Part shown: piece by piece, positions 38,917-48,086 of the stretch
Numbering within the stretch: position 1 is the stretch's first letter
Layout of the letters: every line of letters begins with the position of its first letter
Source: Aurantimonas sp. Leaf443
GTDB lineage: Bacteria > Pseudomonadota > Alphaproteobacteria > Rhizobiales > Rhizobiaceae
Direction of reading: 5' to 3'
Assembly: GCF_001425575.1 (NCBI RefSeq)
Contig: NZ_LMRD01000006.1
Span: forward strand, 188,513-252,512
DNA: 64,000 bases
The notes under the pieces: model-generated
Database searches by the model: none
Seen by the model: only the letters and a program-made list of their open reading frames with translations
Told to the model about the DNA's origin: nothing
Position numbers and translations under genes: made by a program

Positions 38917-39567
38917 TCACTGGCTCGCCCACAGGATGCGCGCCATCCATTCGATCTCCTCCACGGCGAACTGGCGGTCCGGGAAGTCGGGATTGACCGA
39001 GGCGAGTTCGATCGTGCGGGCCGTGCGGCGCTGCAGGATCTTGGCCATCACCTCGCCGTCGCGCGTGCGCACCACCACGCGGTCGCCGCGCCGGATGGAG
39101 GAGTCGGGCGAGACGATCACGACGTCGCCGTCGCGATAGAGCGGCATCATCGACTGGCCGGAGACCTCCAGCGCGTAGACCGCCGCGTCGCCCGTGGCCG
39201 GCAGCGCGATCTCGTCCCAGCCGTGGCCGGCGGGAAAACCCGCATCGTCGAAGAAGCCGCCATGGCCGGCCTGCGCGAAGCCGAGCAGCGGCACGGTGAG
39301 GATGGCGGGCGGGGGCGGGACGGCCTGCGCCGGCTCCTCGCCGCGCATCAGGCTCGCGAACTCGTCGAGGCTGGCGCCGGTCGCCTCGATCACCTTGGAG
39401 ATCGATTCGGTGGAGGGCCAGCGGGGCCGCCCGTCCGAGCCCATGCGCTTGGACTTGTTGAAGGTCGTGGGATCGAGCCCGGCGCGCCGGGCGAGGCCGG
39501 AGGCCGACAGTCGATTGCGCGCCGCCAGCGCATCGATCGCCGCCCATATCCGGTCGTGGGAGAACAT
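38917..39567 (-). CDS. S24 family (LexA/CI-type) repressor-like transcription regulator
   Basis: This 216-residue protein has an N-terminal helix-turn-helix (about 5-65; ASGLARRAGLDPTTFNKSKR) and a C-terminal S24 peptidase domain with the Ser139-Lys176 dyad (SGQSMMP, VMAKIL) and an Ala100-Gly101 bond (FAQAGHGG) in the place where LexA and CI cut themselves. The start ATG at 39567 gives the family N-terminus; one at 39585 is also in frame. No phage genes are near, so this is a chromosomal regulator, possibly responsive to DNA damage. Upstream are an AT-rich stretch with a TATATT -10 (39594-39599) and a 12-bp direct repeat. Targets are unknown. Confidence 0.88.
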   Translation of the reverse strand: MFSHDRIWAAIDALAARNRLSASGLARRAGLDPTTFNKSKRMGSDGRPRWPSTESISKVIEATGASLDEFASLMRGEEPAQAVPPPPAILTVPLLGFAQAGHGGFFDDAGFPAGHGWDEIALPATGDAAVYALEVSGQSMMPLYRDGDVVIVSPDSSIRRGDRVVVRTRDGEVMAKILQRRTARTIELASVNPDFPDRQFAVEEIEWMARILWASQ

Positions 39568-39593
39568 CGGTCCCGGCCTCAGCAAGAAGAAGG

Positions 39594-39668
39594 AATATAG
39601 TCCTCTTTATCTTTAGGAGGGCGCGCGGCGATTGTCCAGCGCCGGAACGGCCGAGTCGCGGCGATTGT
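39594..39668. promoter_or_regulatory. S24 regulator promoter region with 12-bp direct repeat
   Basis: On the minus strand a TATATT (39594-39599) is a good -10 box 27 bases upstream of the regulator ATG, in an AT-rich stretch. Further upstream CGCGGCGATTGT occurs twice, at 39624-39635 and 39657-39668, 33 bases apart, close to three helical turns. This could be an operator pair for the S24 regulator itself or for the divergent YihY gene. Confidence 0.35.
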
Positions 39669-39861
39669 GGCGTTTTACGGGCGCCGTCCCCCGTGGCCCG
39701 TTTGCCCTTTCCGCAAAATACCGACCGCGCGGGCGCCTTCGGCTGGAACCCACGCAGAATTGTGGCATTGCCGTGTTACGCTCGGCCATCTGCGACCGGG
39801 CGGGCGTCGTCGCGCCCCGCCTCGTTCAGGCGATGGATGCGCCCTCCTTGGAAGTCGATCG

Positions 39862-40905
39862 ATGAGTCTGCGATTTTCGGCCTACACAACCGAGGAAACA
39901 CGGCAGCGGGCCAGCGAGCCGGGTCGCGGGCGGGACGCGGAGGGACCGCTCTCCATCCCCTACAAGGGCTGGAAGGACATCCTTCTCAGGGTCTACAATT
40001 CCTTCTTCGAAGACCACGTGATGCTGATCGCGGCGGGCGCGACCTTCTATCTCCTGCTGGCCCTCTTCCCCGCCTTCGCCGTCTTCGTCTCCTTCTACGG
40101 CTTCGTCGCCAATCCCGCGACGATCGGCGACCACATCGCCTTCATCGGCCAGTTCCTGCCGCAGGCGGGCACCGAGCTCCTGCAGTCGCAGCTCGAGCGG
40201 CTGGTGACCCAGGACCCCGCCTCGCTCTCGCTCGGCTTCGTCTTCGGTCTCGCCTTCTCCCTGTGGAGCGCCAACAACGGCATCAAGACGCTGTTCGAGG
40301 CGATGAACGTCGCCTATGGCGAGCAGGAGCGCCGCTCCTTCCTGAAGCTCAACGCCGTCGCCTTCTGCTTCACGCTCGGCGCGGTCGCCGTCGGCATCCT
40401 CCTCTTCACGGCCGTCGGCGTCGTGCCGATCGTCATGGCCATCTTCGGCCTTTCCAGCCTCACCGATCTCTTCATCGCCGCGCTGCGCTGGCCGCTCGTC
40501 TTCCTCGTGGTGACGGGCTCGATCGCGATGATCTACCGCTACGGGCCGAGCCGGAACCGGGCGCGCTGGATCTGGGTGATGTTCGGCGCCGTCCTCACCT
40601 CCACGATCTGGCTCGCCGCCTCGATCGGCTTCTCCTGGTATCTCCAGAACTTCGCCAATTACAACGCCACCTACGGCTCGCTCGGCGCCGTCATCGGCTT
40701 CATGATGTGGGTCTGGATCTCCTCGACGATCTTCATCGTCGGCGCCGAGATCAACGCGGAGATGGAACACCAGACCGCGCTCGACACGACCAATCTGCCG
40801 CCCAAGCCCATCGGCCAGCGCGGCGCCCGCGTCGCCGACACGATCGGCAAGAGCTCGCGCCGCGTGGCGCAGCCGGACGCGGAGAAGAAGGGCCTGTTCG
40901 GATAG
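39862..40905 (+). CDS. YihY/BrkB family inner-membrane protein
   Basis: This 347-residue protein belongs to the YihY (BrkB, once called RNase BN) family. It has about six membrane helices starting near residue 55 (HVMLIAAGATFYLLLALFPAFAVFVSFYGF) and the typical GFVFGLAFSLWSANNGIKTLFEAMNVAYGE and GSLGAVIGFMMWVWISSTIFIVGAEINAE. Function is not settled; roles in ion or lipid transport have been proposed. The ATG at 39862 was chosen over an upstream open frame. It is divergent from the S24 regulator and converges on the antiporter gene. Confidence 0.92.
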   Translation: MSLRFSAYTTEETRQRASEPGRGRDAEGPLSIPYKGWKDILLRVYNSFFEDHVMLIAAGATFYLLLALFPAFAVFVSFYGFVANPATIGDHIAFIGQFLPQAGTELLQSQLERLVTQDPASLSLGFVFGLAFSLWSANNGIKTLFEAMNVAYGEQERRSFLKLNAVAFCFTLGAVAVGILLFTAVGVVPIVMAIFGLSSLTDLFIAALRWPLVFLVVTGSIAMIYRYGPSRNRARWIWVMFGAVLTSTIWLAASIGFSWYLQNFANYNATYGSLGAVIGFMMWVWISSTIFIVGAEINAEMEHQTALDTTNLPPKPIGQRGARVADTIGKSSRRVAQPDAEKKGLFG

Positions 40906-40915
40906 GGCGCGCGCG

Positions 40916-40940
40916 GCCGGCGGACGAACGCGCCGCCGGC
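40916..40940. terminator. Hairpin between yihY and the antiporter gene
   Basis: GCCGGCGG (40916-40923) and CCGCCGGC (40933-40940) form a perfect 8-bp stem with a 9-base loop between two converging genes. There is no U-tract on either strand. Confidence 0.4.
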
Positions 40941-40953
40941 AAGCATGTTCGGT

Positions 40954-43467
40954 TCAGGCAAGGCCCGGCGCGACGCGCGCCTCGTCGATCCGGTCGATCT
41001 CGGCCGGCGAGGGGTCGATCCCGGCCGAGTTCTGGTCCATGCGCCGGCGCGCCGTGGCCTCGATGCGTTTCTTGAGGGCCTGGTCGCTCGCGAGGAAGCG
41101 CTCGAAATCGGCCCGCGACAGGCGCAGGAGCGTGGAATAGCCGAGCGTCGTCACGTCCGCCTGCCGCTTCACGTCGAAGAGAAGCGCGATCTCGCCGACC
41201 ACCTCGCCGCGTCCGATGCGCAGCACCGCCTGGCCGGTATCGACCTCGACGGAGCCCGACGCCACGAAATAGGCCGCGTCCCCGTCGTCGCCGCGCCGGA
41301 TGATCGTGTTGCCGGGCCCGGAGAAGAACGGCCGGAGATAGCGGGCGAGCCGGCGCCGGGCCTCCTCGCTGAGATCGGACAGGATCTCGCAATGGGCGAT
41401 CAGCGTCTCGCGGTCCAGCTGCAGGTCGAGCGCGGGGCGCGACTGGAGGGCGGCGCGCGCCTTCACCTCGCGCGTGAGGTCGCGTTCGATCTCGCTGTTG
41501 ATGATGCCCGCCTGGCGCAGGCGGCGGATTTCCGACAGTTCCAGCGCGTCGATCGAGCGCTCGGCCATGGCGCGCTGCACGTCGCGGGCGTAGCCGGGAT
41601 ATTGCAGCGTCAGCGCTTCCATCTCGCGCTCGGCGTTCTGGCGGCGCAGGAGGAGTTCGGCCTGCACCCGCTCGGCGACGTCCGCCCCGAGGATCGCGGC
41701 GACCTCGCCCTCCACGAAGGCGGGCAGTTCGGAGAGGACGAGCGCCGTCTCCACCAGAAGCTCGAACCGTTCGGCGAGGCGGCCGGAGAGCATGCGCCCC
41801 TTGCCGAGCCGGCGCTGCAGCACGATGGCGAGCCTGTCGAGCGTGTCGAAATCGAGTTCGCGCGCGGCCGCCTCGCGATAGGCCGCGGTGCCGCCGTGGC
41901 GCGCGGCGTCGGTGCGCCGGCGCGCGTCGGCGGCCATGCGGCGCGAGACGCGGGCGGCCAGCGTGCCGCGGGCGAAATGCTCCAGCACCATCTCGCGTTC
42001 GCGGGCGGTGGTCGTGGCGAGGCCAATGGCGGTCTTCTTCGCCAGTTCGATGTCGCTTCCCCCGCGCATGCGCCCCTGAACGCGAAGATTGACCGGCGTG
42101 CTCGGATCGACCTCCAGACCCTGCGCGCGGAAGCGGTCGAGCACGGTCTGCTGCCGCTCCAGGATGCGGCGGGTGATCGAGGTAAGGGCGAGGTCGCGCA
42201 CGGCGCGGTCGACATCCGTCAGCCGGTTGAGGCCGAGGCCCTGGATCAGCGGGCGCAGCGTGACGCCCTGCACGAAGAGGGTCGCCAGCGTGTAGCCGGT
42301 GGCGAGCACCGCCACGAAGCGCGTGATGTCCTCGGGGATGCCCGGATTCTCGGTGACGGCGAGCGCCAGCGTCAGCGTCATCGTGCCGCGAAGGCCGCCC
42401 CAGAGCGTCACGATGCGGAAGGGGAGGGAGACCGGCGGATAGACGCCGAACCGGTCGAGCAGCGGGAACAGGCCGAAGACGATGAGGGCGCGCGCCGCCA
42501 GCGCGGCGGTGAAGACGACGGCCAGAAGCAGGGCGTCCGCCGCCGAGGCGGTGGCAAGGAGCCCGGGCACGCGCATCGAGACGAGGATGAAGACGAGGAT
42601 CGTCGCCCAGGAGGCGAGCTGTTCCCAGATGTCGGTGTGATAGCTCCAGACGTGGTTGGGAATGCGCCCGGGCGCGAGCGTCGCCACGCTGACGCCCGCC
42701 GCCACCACGGCGATGACGCCCGAGACATGGAGGTGGTGCTCGGCGAGCCAGAAGCAGAAGAAGGGCACCGCGAGGCTGAGCGAGACGACGGTGAGCCGGT
42801 CGCCGGCCAGGCGCGCGGCGAGATCGACGAAGACCCGCGCCACGAGGATGCCGAGCAGCGCGCCGCCGACGGGCAGCCACAGGAAGTTCACGGCGATGCG
42901 CCCCGCGCCCATCGTGGCGGGATCGGCGATCGCGGCGGTGAAGACGAGGAAGAGCGAGATGGCGACCGCGTCGTTGAAGAGGCTCTCGCCCTCCACGAGC
43001 CGCGTCAGGCGGTCCGGCGCGCCGACGTCGCGGAAGATGCCGATGACGGCCACGGGGTCGGTCGTCGCCACGATGGAGGCCAGGAGCAGGCAGGCGATGG
43101 TGGGCAGCGGCGTGAAGGGCGTCAGCGCCAGCGCGATGCCGAAGGTCGCCACCAGCACGGCCACCAGCGCCAGGATGACGATGGGCGCGACATCCTCGCG
43201 GATGCGGTGGAAGTCGATCTCCAGCGACGACTGGTAGAGGAGCGTCGGCAGGAGGAGGAAGAGGAAGAAGGCGGAGCCGGGCGAGAGGCTCGCCATCTGC
43301 GCGGCCTCCTCGCCGGCCAGGATCTCGCGCCCGAACAGGCCGATGGCGATGCCCAGAAGCGCCAGCACGATGGAGACGGGAAGGCGCAGGCGCGCGGCGA
43401 GCGGCGCTGCGAGAGCTCCGCCCGCGATGAGCCCGGCGACGAGGATGACGGCTTCGGAGACGTTCAT
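40954..43467 (-). CDS. CPA1-type Na+/H+ antiporter with C-terminal cyclic-nucleotide-binding domain
   Basis: This 837-residue transporter exchanges Na+ (or K+) for H+ at the inner membrane. The first ~410 residues form the CPA1/NhaP-type transport unit, with [10 protein letters not shown] and the ion-site [14 protein letters not shown] long helical cytoplasmic region (about 420-690) follows, and then a cyclic-nucleotide-binding domain (about 695-800) with [41 protein letters not shown]. Plant SOS1 and animal sperm NHE share this layout. The bound nucleotide is unknown. The start ATG at 43467 gives the membrane helix; a longer frame exists. It is divergent from sdaA. Confidence 0.9.
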   Translation of the reverse strand: MNVSEAVILVAGLIAGGALAAPLAARLRLPVSIVLALLGIAIGLFGREILAGEEAAQMASLSPGSAFFLFLLLPTLLYQSSLEIDFHRIREDVAPIVILALVAVLVATFGIALALTPFTPLPTIACLLLASIVATTDPVAVIGIFRDVGAPDRLTRLVEGESLFNDAVAISLFLVFTAAIADPATMGAGRIAVNFLWLPVGGALLGILVARVFVDLAARLAGDRLTVVSLSLAVPFFCFWLAEHHLHVSGVIAVVAAGVSVATLAPGRIPNHVWSYHTDIWEQLASWATILVFILVSMRVPGLLATASAADALLLAVVFTAALAARALIVFGLFPLLDRFGVYPPVSLPFRIVTLWGGLRGTMTLTLALAVTENPGIPEDITRFVAVLATGYTLATLFVQGVTLRPLIQGLGLNRLTDVDRAVRDLALTSITRRILERQQTVLDRFRAQGLEVDPSTPVNLRVQGRMRGGSDIELAKKTAIGLATTTAREREMVLEHFARGTLAARVSRRMAADARRRTDAARHGGTAAYREAAARELDFDTLDRLAIVLQRRLGKGRMLSGRLAERFELLVETALVLSELPAFVEGEVAAILGADVAERVQAELLLRRQNAEREMEALTLQYPGYARDVQRAMAERSIDALELSEIRRLRQAGIINSEIERDLTREVKARAALQSRPALDLQLDRETLIAHCEILSDLSEEARRRLARYLRPFFSGPGNTIIRRGDDGDAAYFVASGSVEVDTGQAVLRIGRGEVVGEIALLFDVKRQADVTTLGYSTLLRLSRADFERFLASDQALKKRIEATARRRMDQNSAGIDPSPAEIDRIDEARVAPGLA

Positions 43468-43666
43468 GCCGTCCTTCCCTGCGCTGCACGCCGGCCGCAA
43501 GGCCCTTGCCCGCCATGCGAGGCCGAAGGCGGGGACTCGCGCCGGGCGCGAGCCCTACGGATCGGGCAAAACGGCGGATGCGTCAATGGACGCGCCCCCG
43601 CGCCTCGAGCGCTCTTGCGCCGGCGGGCGAAGCGGCGTCTCCTGCGCCTCGTCCAAGGGAGGGCCC

Positions 43667-45046
43667 ATGTCCGTCAGCCTGTTCGACCTCTTCAAGATCG
43701 GCATCGGGCCGTCCTCCTCGCACACGGTCGGGCCGATGTGGGCCGCGCGCCGCTTCCTCGACCGGCTGGAGGAGCGCGGGAGCAAGGCCGAGACCGCGCG
43801 CGTCGAGGTGCGGCTCTACGGCTCGCTCGCCCTCACGGGCAGGGGCCATGCCACGGACAAGGCGGTGATGCTGGGGCTCGCCGGGCTGCGGCCCGACACG
43901 CTCGACCCCGACGACGCCGAGGACCTCTACCGCTACATCCTGTCGAAGGGCGAGCTGCAGCTCGATCGCGGCCGGCGCATCGCCTTCCGCGAGGGGCACG
44001 AGCTGCATCTCCTCATGCGCGAGAAGCTGCCCCATCATTCCAACGGCATGCGCTTCTCGGCCTTCGACGCGGCGGGCGCGCGGCTCGACGAGGCGGACTA
44101 CTATTCCGTCGGCGGCGGCTTCGTGGTGACGGGCGAGGACGCGGCGGGGGAAGCGCCGGTGCTCGCCAATGCGCGCGCCCCTTACGAGTTCGGCTCGGCC
44201 GCCGAGCTCCTGGCGCTCTCCGCCCGGCACGGCCTGTCGATCGCCGAGATCGTGCTCGCCAACGAGGAGACCTGGCGCGGCCGGGCGGAGATCCGCGAGG
44301 GAATCCTGCATCTGCGCGACGTGATGCTCGCCTCCATCGAGCGCGGGTGCCGGATGGAGGGCATCCTGCCCGGGGGGCTGAAGGTGCGCCGCCGCGCGCG
44401 CCGGCTGCAGGCCGAGCTCCTGAAGCGCCCCGAGCAGGCGCTGCGCGATCCGCTGACGACGCTCGACTGGGTCAATCTCTACGCGCTGGCGGTGAACGAG
44501 GAAAACGCCGCCGGCGGGCGCGTGGTGACGGCGCCGACCAACGGGGCGGCCGGCGTCATCCCGGCGGTGCTCGCCTATTACGAACGCTTCGTGCACGGCG
44601 CCGGCGACGACGGCGTCGTGACCTTCCTCGCCACGACCGCCGCGGTCGGCGCGCTCTACAAACAGAACGCCTCGATCTCGGCGGCGGAGATGGGGTGCCA
44701 GGGCGAGGTGGGCGTCGCCTGTTCCATGGCGGCGGCGGGCCTGTGCGCCGTTCTCGGGGGCACGACGGAGCAGATCGAGAACGCCGCCGAGATCGCCATG
44801 GAGCACAATCTCGGCCTGACCTGCGATCCGATCGGCGGCCTCGTCCAGATCCCCTGCATCGAGCGCAACACGATGGGCGCGGTGAAGGCCATCAACGCCG
44901 CGCGTCTGGCGCTCAAGGGCGACGGCACGCATTTCGTCTCGCTCGACGACGTCATCGAGACGATGCGCCAGACCGGCATCGACATGAGCGAGAAATACAA
45001 GGAGACCGCGCTCGGCGGACTGGCCGTCAACGTCACGCTCTGCTGA
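43667..45046 (+). CDS. sdaA: L-serine ammonia-lyase (iron-sulfur type)
   Basis: SdaA turns L-serine into pyruvate and ammonia using a 4Fe-4S cluster. The 459 residues cover both the beta (about 1-165) and alpha (about 185-459) domains. Family motifs are [52 protein letters not shown] and [16 protein letters not shown]; cysteines in the last two hold the cluster. The ATG at 43667 has AAGGGAGG just upstream. The enzyme needs an unstable cluster, so it is likely sensitive to oxygen. A hairpin follows at 45051. Confidence 0.96.
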   Translation: MSVSLFDLFKIGIGPSSSHTVGPMWAARRFLDRLEERGSKAETARVEVRLYGSLALTGRGHATDKAVMLGLAGLRPDTLDPDDAEDLYRYILSKGELQLDRGRRIAFREGHELHLLMREKLPHHSNGMRFSAFDAAGARLDEADYYSVGGGFVVTGEDAAGEAPVLANARAPYEFGSAAELLALSARHGLSIAEIVLANEETWRGRAEIREGILHLRDVMLASIERGCRMEGILPGGLKVRRRARRLQAELLKRPEQALRDPLTTLDWVNLYALAVNEENAAGGRVVTAPTNGAAGVIPAVLAYYERFVHGAGDDGVVTFLATTAAVGALYKQNASISAAEMGCQGEVGVACSMAAAGLCAVLGGTTEQIENAAEIAMEHNLGLTCDPIGGLVQIPCIERNTMGAVKAINAARLALKGDGTHFVSLDDVIETMRQTGIDMSEKYKETALGGLAVNVTLC

Positions 45047-45050
45047 GCGG

Positions 45051-45068
45051 GCGCCCGTCGCCGGGCGC
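45051..45068. terminator. Hairpin after sdaA
   Basis: GCGCCCG (45051-45057) and CGGGCGC (45062-45068) form a 7-bp stem with a TCGC loop, 4 bases after the sdaA stop. The next gene is convergent. There is no U-tract. Confidence 0.4.
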
Positions 45069-45099
45069 GCCGCCGTTCCAGACGCGGCGGACGAGCGGC

Positions 45100-45438
45100 C
45101 TATCGCTTCAGGATCGCCGTCGAACTCGCGCCGTTTCCCTTCCAGCTATAGGTCGCGGTCCTGGCGTCCCGCGCCGTCAGGCGCACCGCCGCGCCTTCGG
45201 CATGCCGGATGGCGACGCCCGTCGGGGCGACGGAGGAGGAGGCGATCTGCTGCGGCTTGCCGTTCGAAAGCCAGGAGACGACCTTGCCCTTGGCGATCGT
45301 GATCGCGGTGGTGCGTCCGTTCGCCGACCGGCCGCTCCACGTTCCGTCCCAGGTGAAGTTTTGCGCGAGGGCGGCCGGGGCCGCGAGAAGCGTCGCGGCC
45401 GCGAAGGCGCCGACGATGATGGACCGACGTCGAATCAT
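45100..45438 (-). CDS. Small exported protein of unknown function
   Basis: This 112-residue protein has a clear signal peptide (about 1-25, ending ALA) and a mature part of about 87 residues rich in beta-strand residues (FTWDGTWSGRSANGRTTAITIAKGKVVSWLSNGKPQ). The layout suggests a small periplasmic beta-barrel or lipocalin-like fold. No family is recognised. The ATG at 45438 is the only sensible start. It converges on sdaA and is divergent from the LuxR-type gene. Confidence 0.7.
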   Translation of the reverse strand: MIRRRSIIVGAFAAATLLAAPAALAQNFTWDGTWSGRSANGRTTAITIAKGKVVSWLSNGKPQQIASSSVAPTGVAIRHAEGAAVRLTARDARTATYSWKGNGASSTAILKR

Positions 45439-45624
45439 TTGTTTCCCTTAAGTTCGCTGGATCGCCTGCCGTTGAGGCAATCGCACGGAACGATCAGACC
45501 ATATCCCGCTCGCTCGCAGATCACCCGAATGGGTGAGGTTCCATATGTCTTGCCGCGCCTTTAAAAATGACGGATTCGATACGCTCTTCTGTTACAGAGC
45601 CAGCAACGCGTGCCGGGGCTGGTC

Positions 45625-46719
45625 ATGGACACAAAAGACAACGACCTCATCGAACTGATCTATACAGCGGGACTGGTGCCCGAGGTCTGGCCGGACGTGA
45701 TCGACCGCATGGCGCGCCGGATGAACGCAGGCGGCGGGTCGATCTTCTCCCTGTCGGAAGGGCATCTGTCCTGGGAGGCGCCCGCCGGCACGCGATCCAT
45801 CATGGACGCCTACATCGCCGGCGGCTGGGCCGACCGCAATCCGCGGCTGGAAGGCTTGCTGCAACGGGCTCATCCCGGCTTCGTTCAGGACAGCGACGTG
45901 GCGCAGGGCTGCTACGACCGGCTGCCGATCGTGACCGATTTCCTGCGTCCGAACGGCATCTTCTACACCGCCGCGACGGTCATCTCCGGGGCGCGCGACG
46001 ATCTCGCCGTCTTCTCCGTCGACCGGGGGCAGGCGGCAGGCCCCTACAGGCGCGAGGAGATCCGATGGCTCGACGCGCTCCGTCCCCATCTCGGGCGTTC
46101 GGTCGCGCTCGCCAGCCGTTTGCGCCTGCGCCAGGCTTCCAGCGCGACGACGGCGCTGGCGATGGTCGGCATCCCGGCGGCGATCCTGCGCCGACGCCAT
46201 GGTGTCGTCGCCACGAACGGGCTGTTCGACGCGCTCGTCGGCAGCGTCTTCGTCTGCGGCGCCTTCGGGAGCCTCGCCCTTCGCGATCGGCGCGCCGATC
46301 AGGTCCTGCGGGACGCGCTGGCGGTCGATCATTCCAGCCGTCCGGTCGTGCGCTCCATCCCGATCGCCGGAGAGGAGGGCGCCGTCGGCGTCCTGCATGT
46401 CATTCCCGCCTGCCGGCAGGCCTCTGACGTCCTCGGCGCGGACGGAACGCTCCTCGTCGTCGCCCAGCCTCGAACGAATGTCACCGCCAGCGCCGACTGC
46501 CTGCGATGGCTCTACGACCTGACGCCGACCGAAGCGTCCATCGCCTCGCGACTGAGCGCCGGGTCGAGCATCGCCGAGATCGCCGCGGCCACCGCGACCA
46601 CGTCGAACACGGTGCGCACGCATGTGAAGGGCATCCTGCGCAAGACCGGCTTCAGTCGCCAGCGCGACCTCCTCATGGCCATCGGGAGCCTCGCCGCGCT
46701 GGACCCGCGCCTGCTCTAG
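45625..46719 (+). CDS. LuxR-type helix-turn-helix transcription regulator
   Basis: This 364-residue regulator ends in a LuxR/GerE DNA-binding domain (about 295-350; LTPTEASIASRLSAGSSIAEIAAATATTSNTVRTHVKGILRKTGFS). The N-terminal ~290 residues are not a known autoinducer-binding or receiver domain; they may sense a small ligand. I took the ATG at 45625 (GGGG 7 bases upstream); a GTG at 45610 is also possible. Targets are unknown, but the divergent secreted protein gene is a candidate. Confidence 0.85.
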   Translation: MDTKDNDLIELIYTAGLVPEVWPDVIDRMARRMNAGGGSIFSLSEGHLSWEAPAGTRSIMDAYIAGGWADRNPRLEGLLQRAHPGFVQDSDVAQGCYDRLPIVTDFLRPNGIFYTAATVISGARDDLAVFSVDRGQAAGPYRREEIRWLDALRPHLGRSVALASRLRLRQASSATTALAMVGIPAAILRRRHGVVATNGLFDALVGSVFVCGAFGSLALRDRRADQVLRDALAVDHSSRPVVRSIPIAGEEGAVGVLHVIPACRQASDVLGADGTLLVVAQPRTNVTASADCLRWLYDLTPTEASIASRLSAGSSIAEIAAATATTSNTVRTHVKGILRKTGFSRQRDLLMAIGSLAALDPRLL

Positions 46720-46725
46720 GATGCT

Positions 46726-47802
46726 CTAGCCGCGGCCGGCGATGAAGCTCTTGAAGACGAAGCCGCGCTTGCCGTCGGCGACGACCTCGCACCAGAGGTC
46801 GCAGGCGATCACCTCCACCGTCGCGCCATCGCGCAGCACCGAGACGACGGGCGCCCCGTTCTCCGGGCTGGCGCGCATGTTCACGGCGCTGACGATGCTG
46901 CCCGGCGCGCTCGCGGGATCCGCGCCCTCGACGGGCGCCTCGACCGCGGGACCGGGATCGAGCGCCGCGCTCGTTTCGTCCGTCGCATTCTCCGGCACGG
47001 CGGGATCGGCATCGGGCAGGCCCGGCGCGTCCGCGGGAAGGGCGGCGCTCTCGCCGACGGGATCGCCTGCGCCCGGCGAGACGTCGTCCGGCATCGGCAG
47101 GGCAGGGGTCTCCTCCGGCACGGCGGCGGTCTCGCCCGGCAGAGCCGTCTCGTCAGGAACGGCGGTGGTCTCGTCCGGCAGGTCCTCTTGCAGGACGGTT
47201 TCGGCGGCAGGGGCGGGTGCCGGCGCCGGCGTCGCGGGGCCGGTCGTCGTCGTCGAGGCGCCGAAGCGGGGCGTCACGTCGCGCACGAGGGGGATCGTGC
47301 CGGTCGCCATGCCGCCGTCGAGCGTGCCCTCGCGGGCGAGGCGCTCGGTTTCGGCCCGCTGCGCCTCGTCGGCCTCTTGGGCCGCAAGGGCCGCCTCGTC
47401 CGCAAGCACGGTCTCGGACGGGCGCAACCGGCCGTCGCGCGCCGCCTCGCCCATCGACTCCGCCGGCGGGCGAACGGCTTCGGACGGTGCCGTCGCCGGC
47501 TCGGAAAGGGTCGCAACCTCGGCGGGCGTGCTTTTGCGCACGTTTTGCAGTGCATAATAACCGATCCAGCCGGCGGTCGCCGCCACGGCGAGCGCGGTCA
47601 GGACGAGGCCGGTGGAGAGACGGCTGCGCTGGACCTTCGGTGTCCGGGGCGCCGGCACGAAAGGCTTCAGCACGAAGGCGTCGTCGGGCACGACCGGGCG
47701 CTTGGCCGCGGCAGCCGATTCGAAATCGCGCCGCCGAGCCCGCAACCGGTCCCGCAGTTCCTCGAAGGCCGGCGTTCCATCCGGCCCCTGTGTCATCGCC
47801 AT
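46726..47802 (-). CDS. Membrane-anchored SH3-domain protein
   Basis: This 358-residue protein has a cytoplasmic N-terminus (about 1-62), one membrane helix (about 63-86; LSTGLVLTALAVAATAGWIGYYAL), a long Pro/Ala/Glu/Asp-rich periplasmic linker (about 90-290) and a C-terminal bacterial SH3 domain (about 297-358; VSAVNMRASPENGAPVVSVLRDGATVEVIACD, WCEVVADGKRGFVFKSFI). Bacterial SH3 domains often bind peptidoglycan. It converges on the LuxR-type gene, with 6 bases between. Function is inferred as cell-wall linked. Confidence 0.85.
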   Translation of the reverse strand: MAMTQGPDGTPAFEELRDRLRARRRDFESAAAAKRPVVPDDAFVLKPFVPAPRTPKVQRSRLSTGLVLTALAVAATAGWIGYYALQNVRKSTPAEVATLSEPATAPSEAVRPPAESMGEAARDGRLRPSETVLADEAALAAQEADEAQRAETERLAREGTLDGGMATGTIPLVRDVTPRFGASTTTTGPATPAPAPAPAAETVLQEDLPDETTAVPDETALPGETAAVPEETPALPMPDDVSPGAGDPVGESAALPADAPGLPDADPAVPENATDETSAALDPGPAVEAPVEGADPASAPGSIVSAVNMRASPENGAPVVSVLRDGATVEVIACDLWCEVVADGKRGFVFKSFIAGRG

Positions 47803-48049
47803 CGCTTCCCGTCTCCCGACCGTCGCAAGTCGATTCGGACCATGCGCATGGGGATCGCAATGCGGCCGCAGCCGTCGCGAACCCGTCCATGATCTCAGCT
47901 AGAGAGACCGATTATGGCCGATCGAAGTTGCCGGGGTAAAGAGACCTGCTGCAATGCGGTCGCTACTTTCCCGAGCGTTTCACAAGCCTGACGAAAGTTT
48001 GGGCGCCCTGGCGGCAAGTGCAAACCGCGCCGACCGGTGTATTTCCGGC

Positions 48050-48077
48050 GTCCGGACGGGCTGATGCCCGCCCGGAC
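48050..48077 (-). terminator. Hairpin after fadJ
   Basis: GTCCGG-CGGGC and GCCCG-CCGGAC form an 11-bp stem with one mismatch (48050-48061 with 48066-48077) and a 4-base loop, 9 bases past the fadJ stop on its strand. The T-run is on the other side, so the call is moderate. Confidence 0.4.
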
Positions 48078-48086
48078 ATATTTTCG

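Noticed and set aside
38917-39567. Possible prophage because of a CI/LexA-type repressor
   Set aside because: No integrase, terminase, capsid or tail gene is present within the window and the neighbours are chromosomal.
45625-46719. Quorum-sensing LuxR regulator
   Set aside because: The N-terminal part does not look like an autoinducer-binding domain and no luxI-like gene is near.
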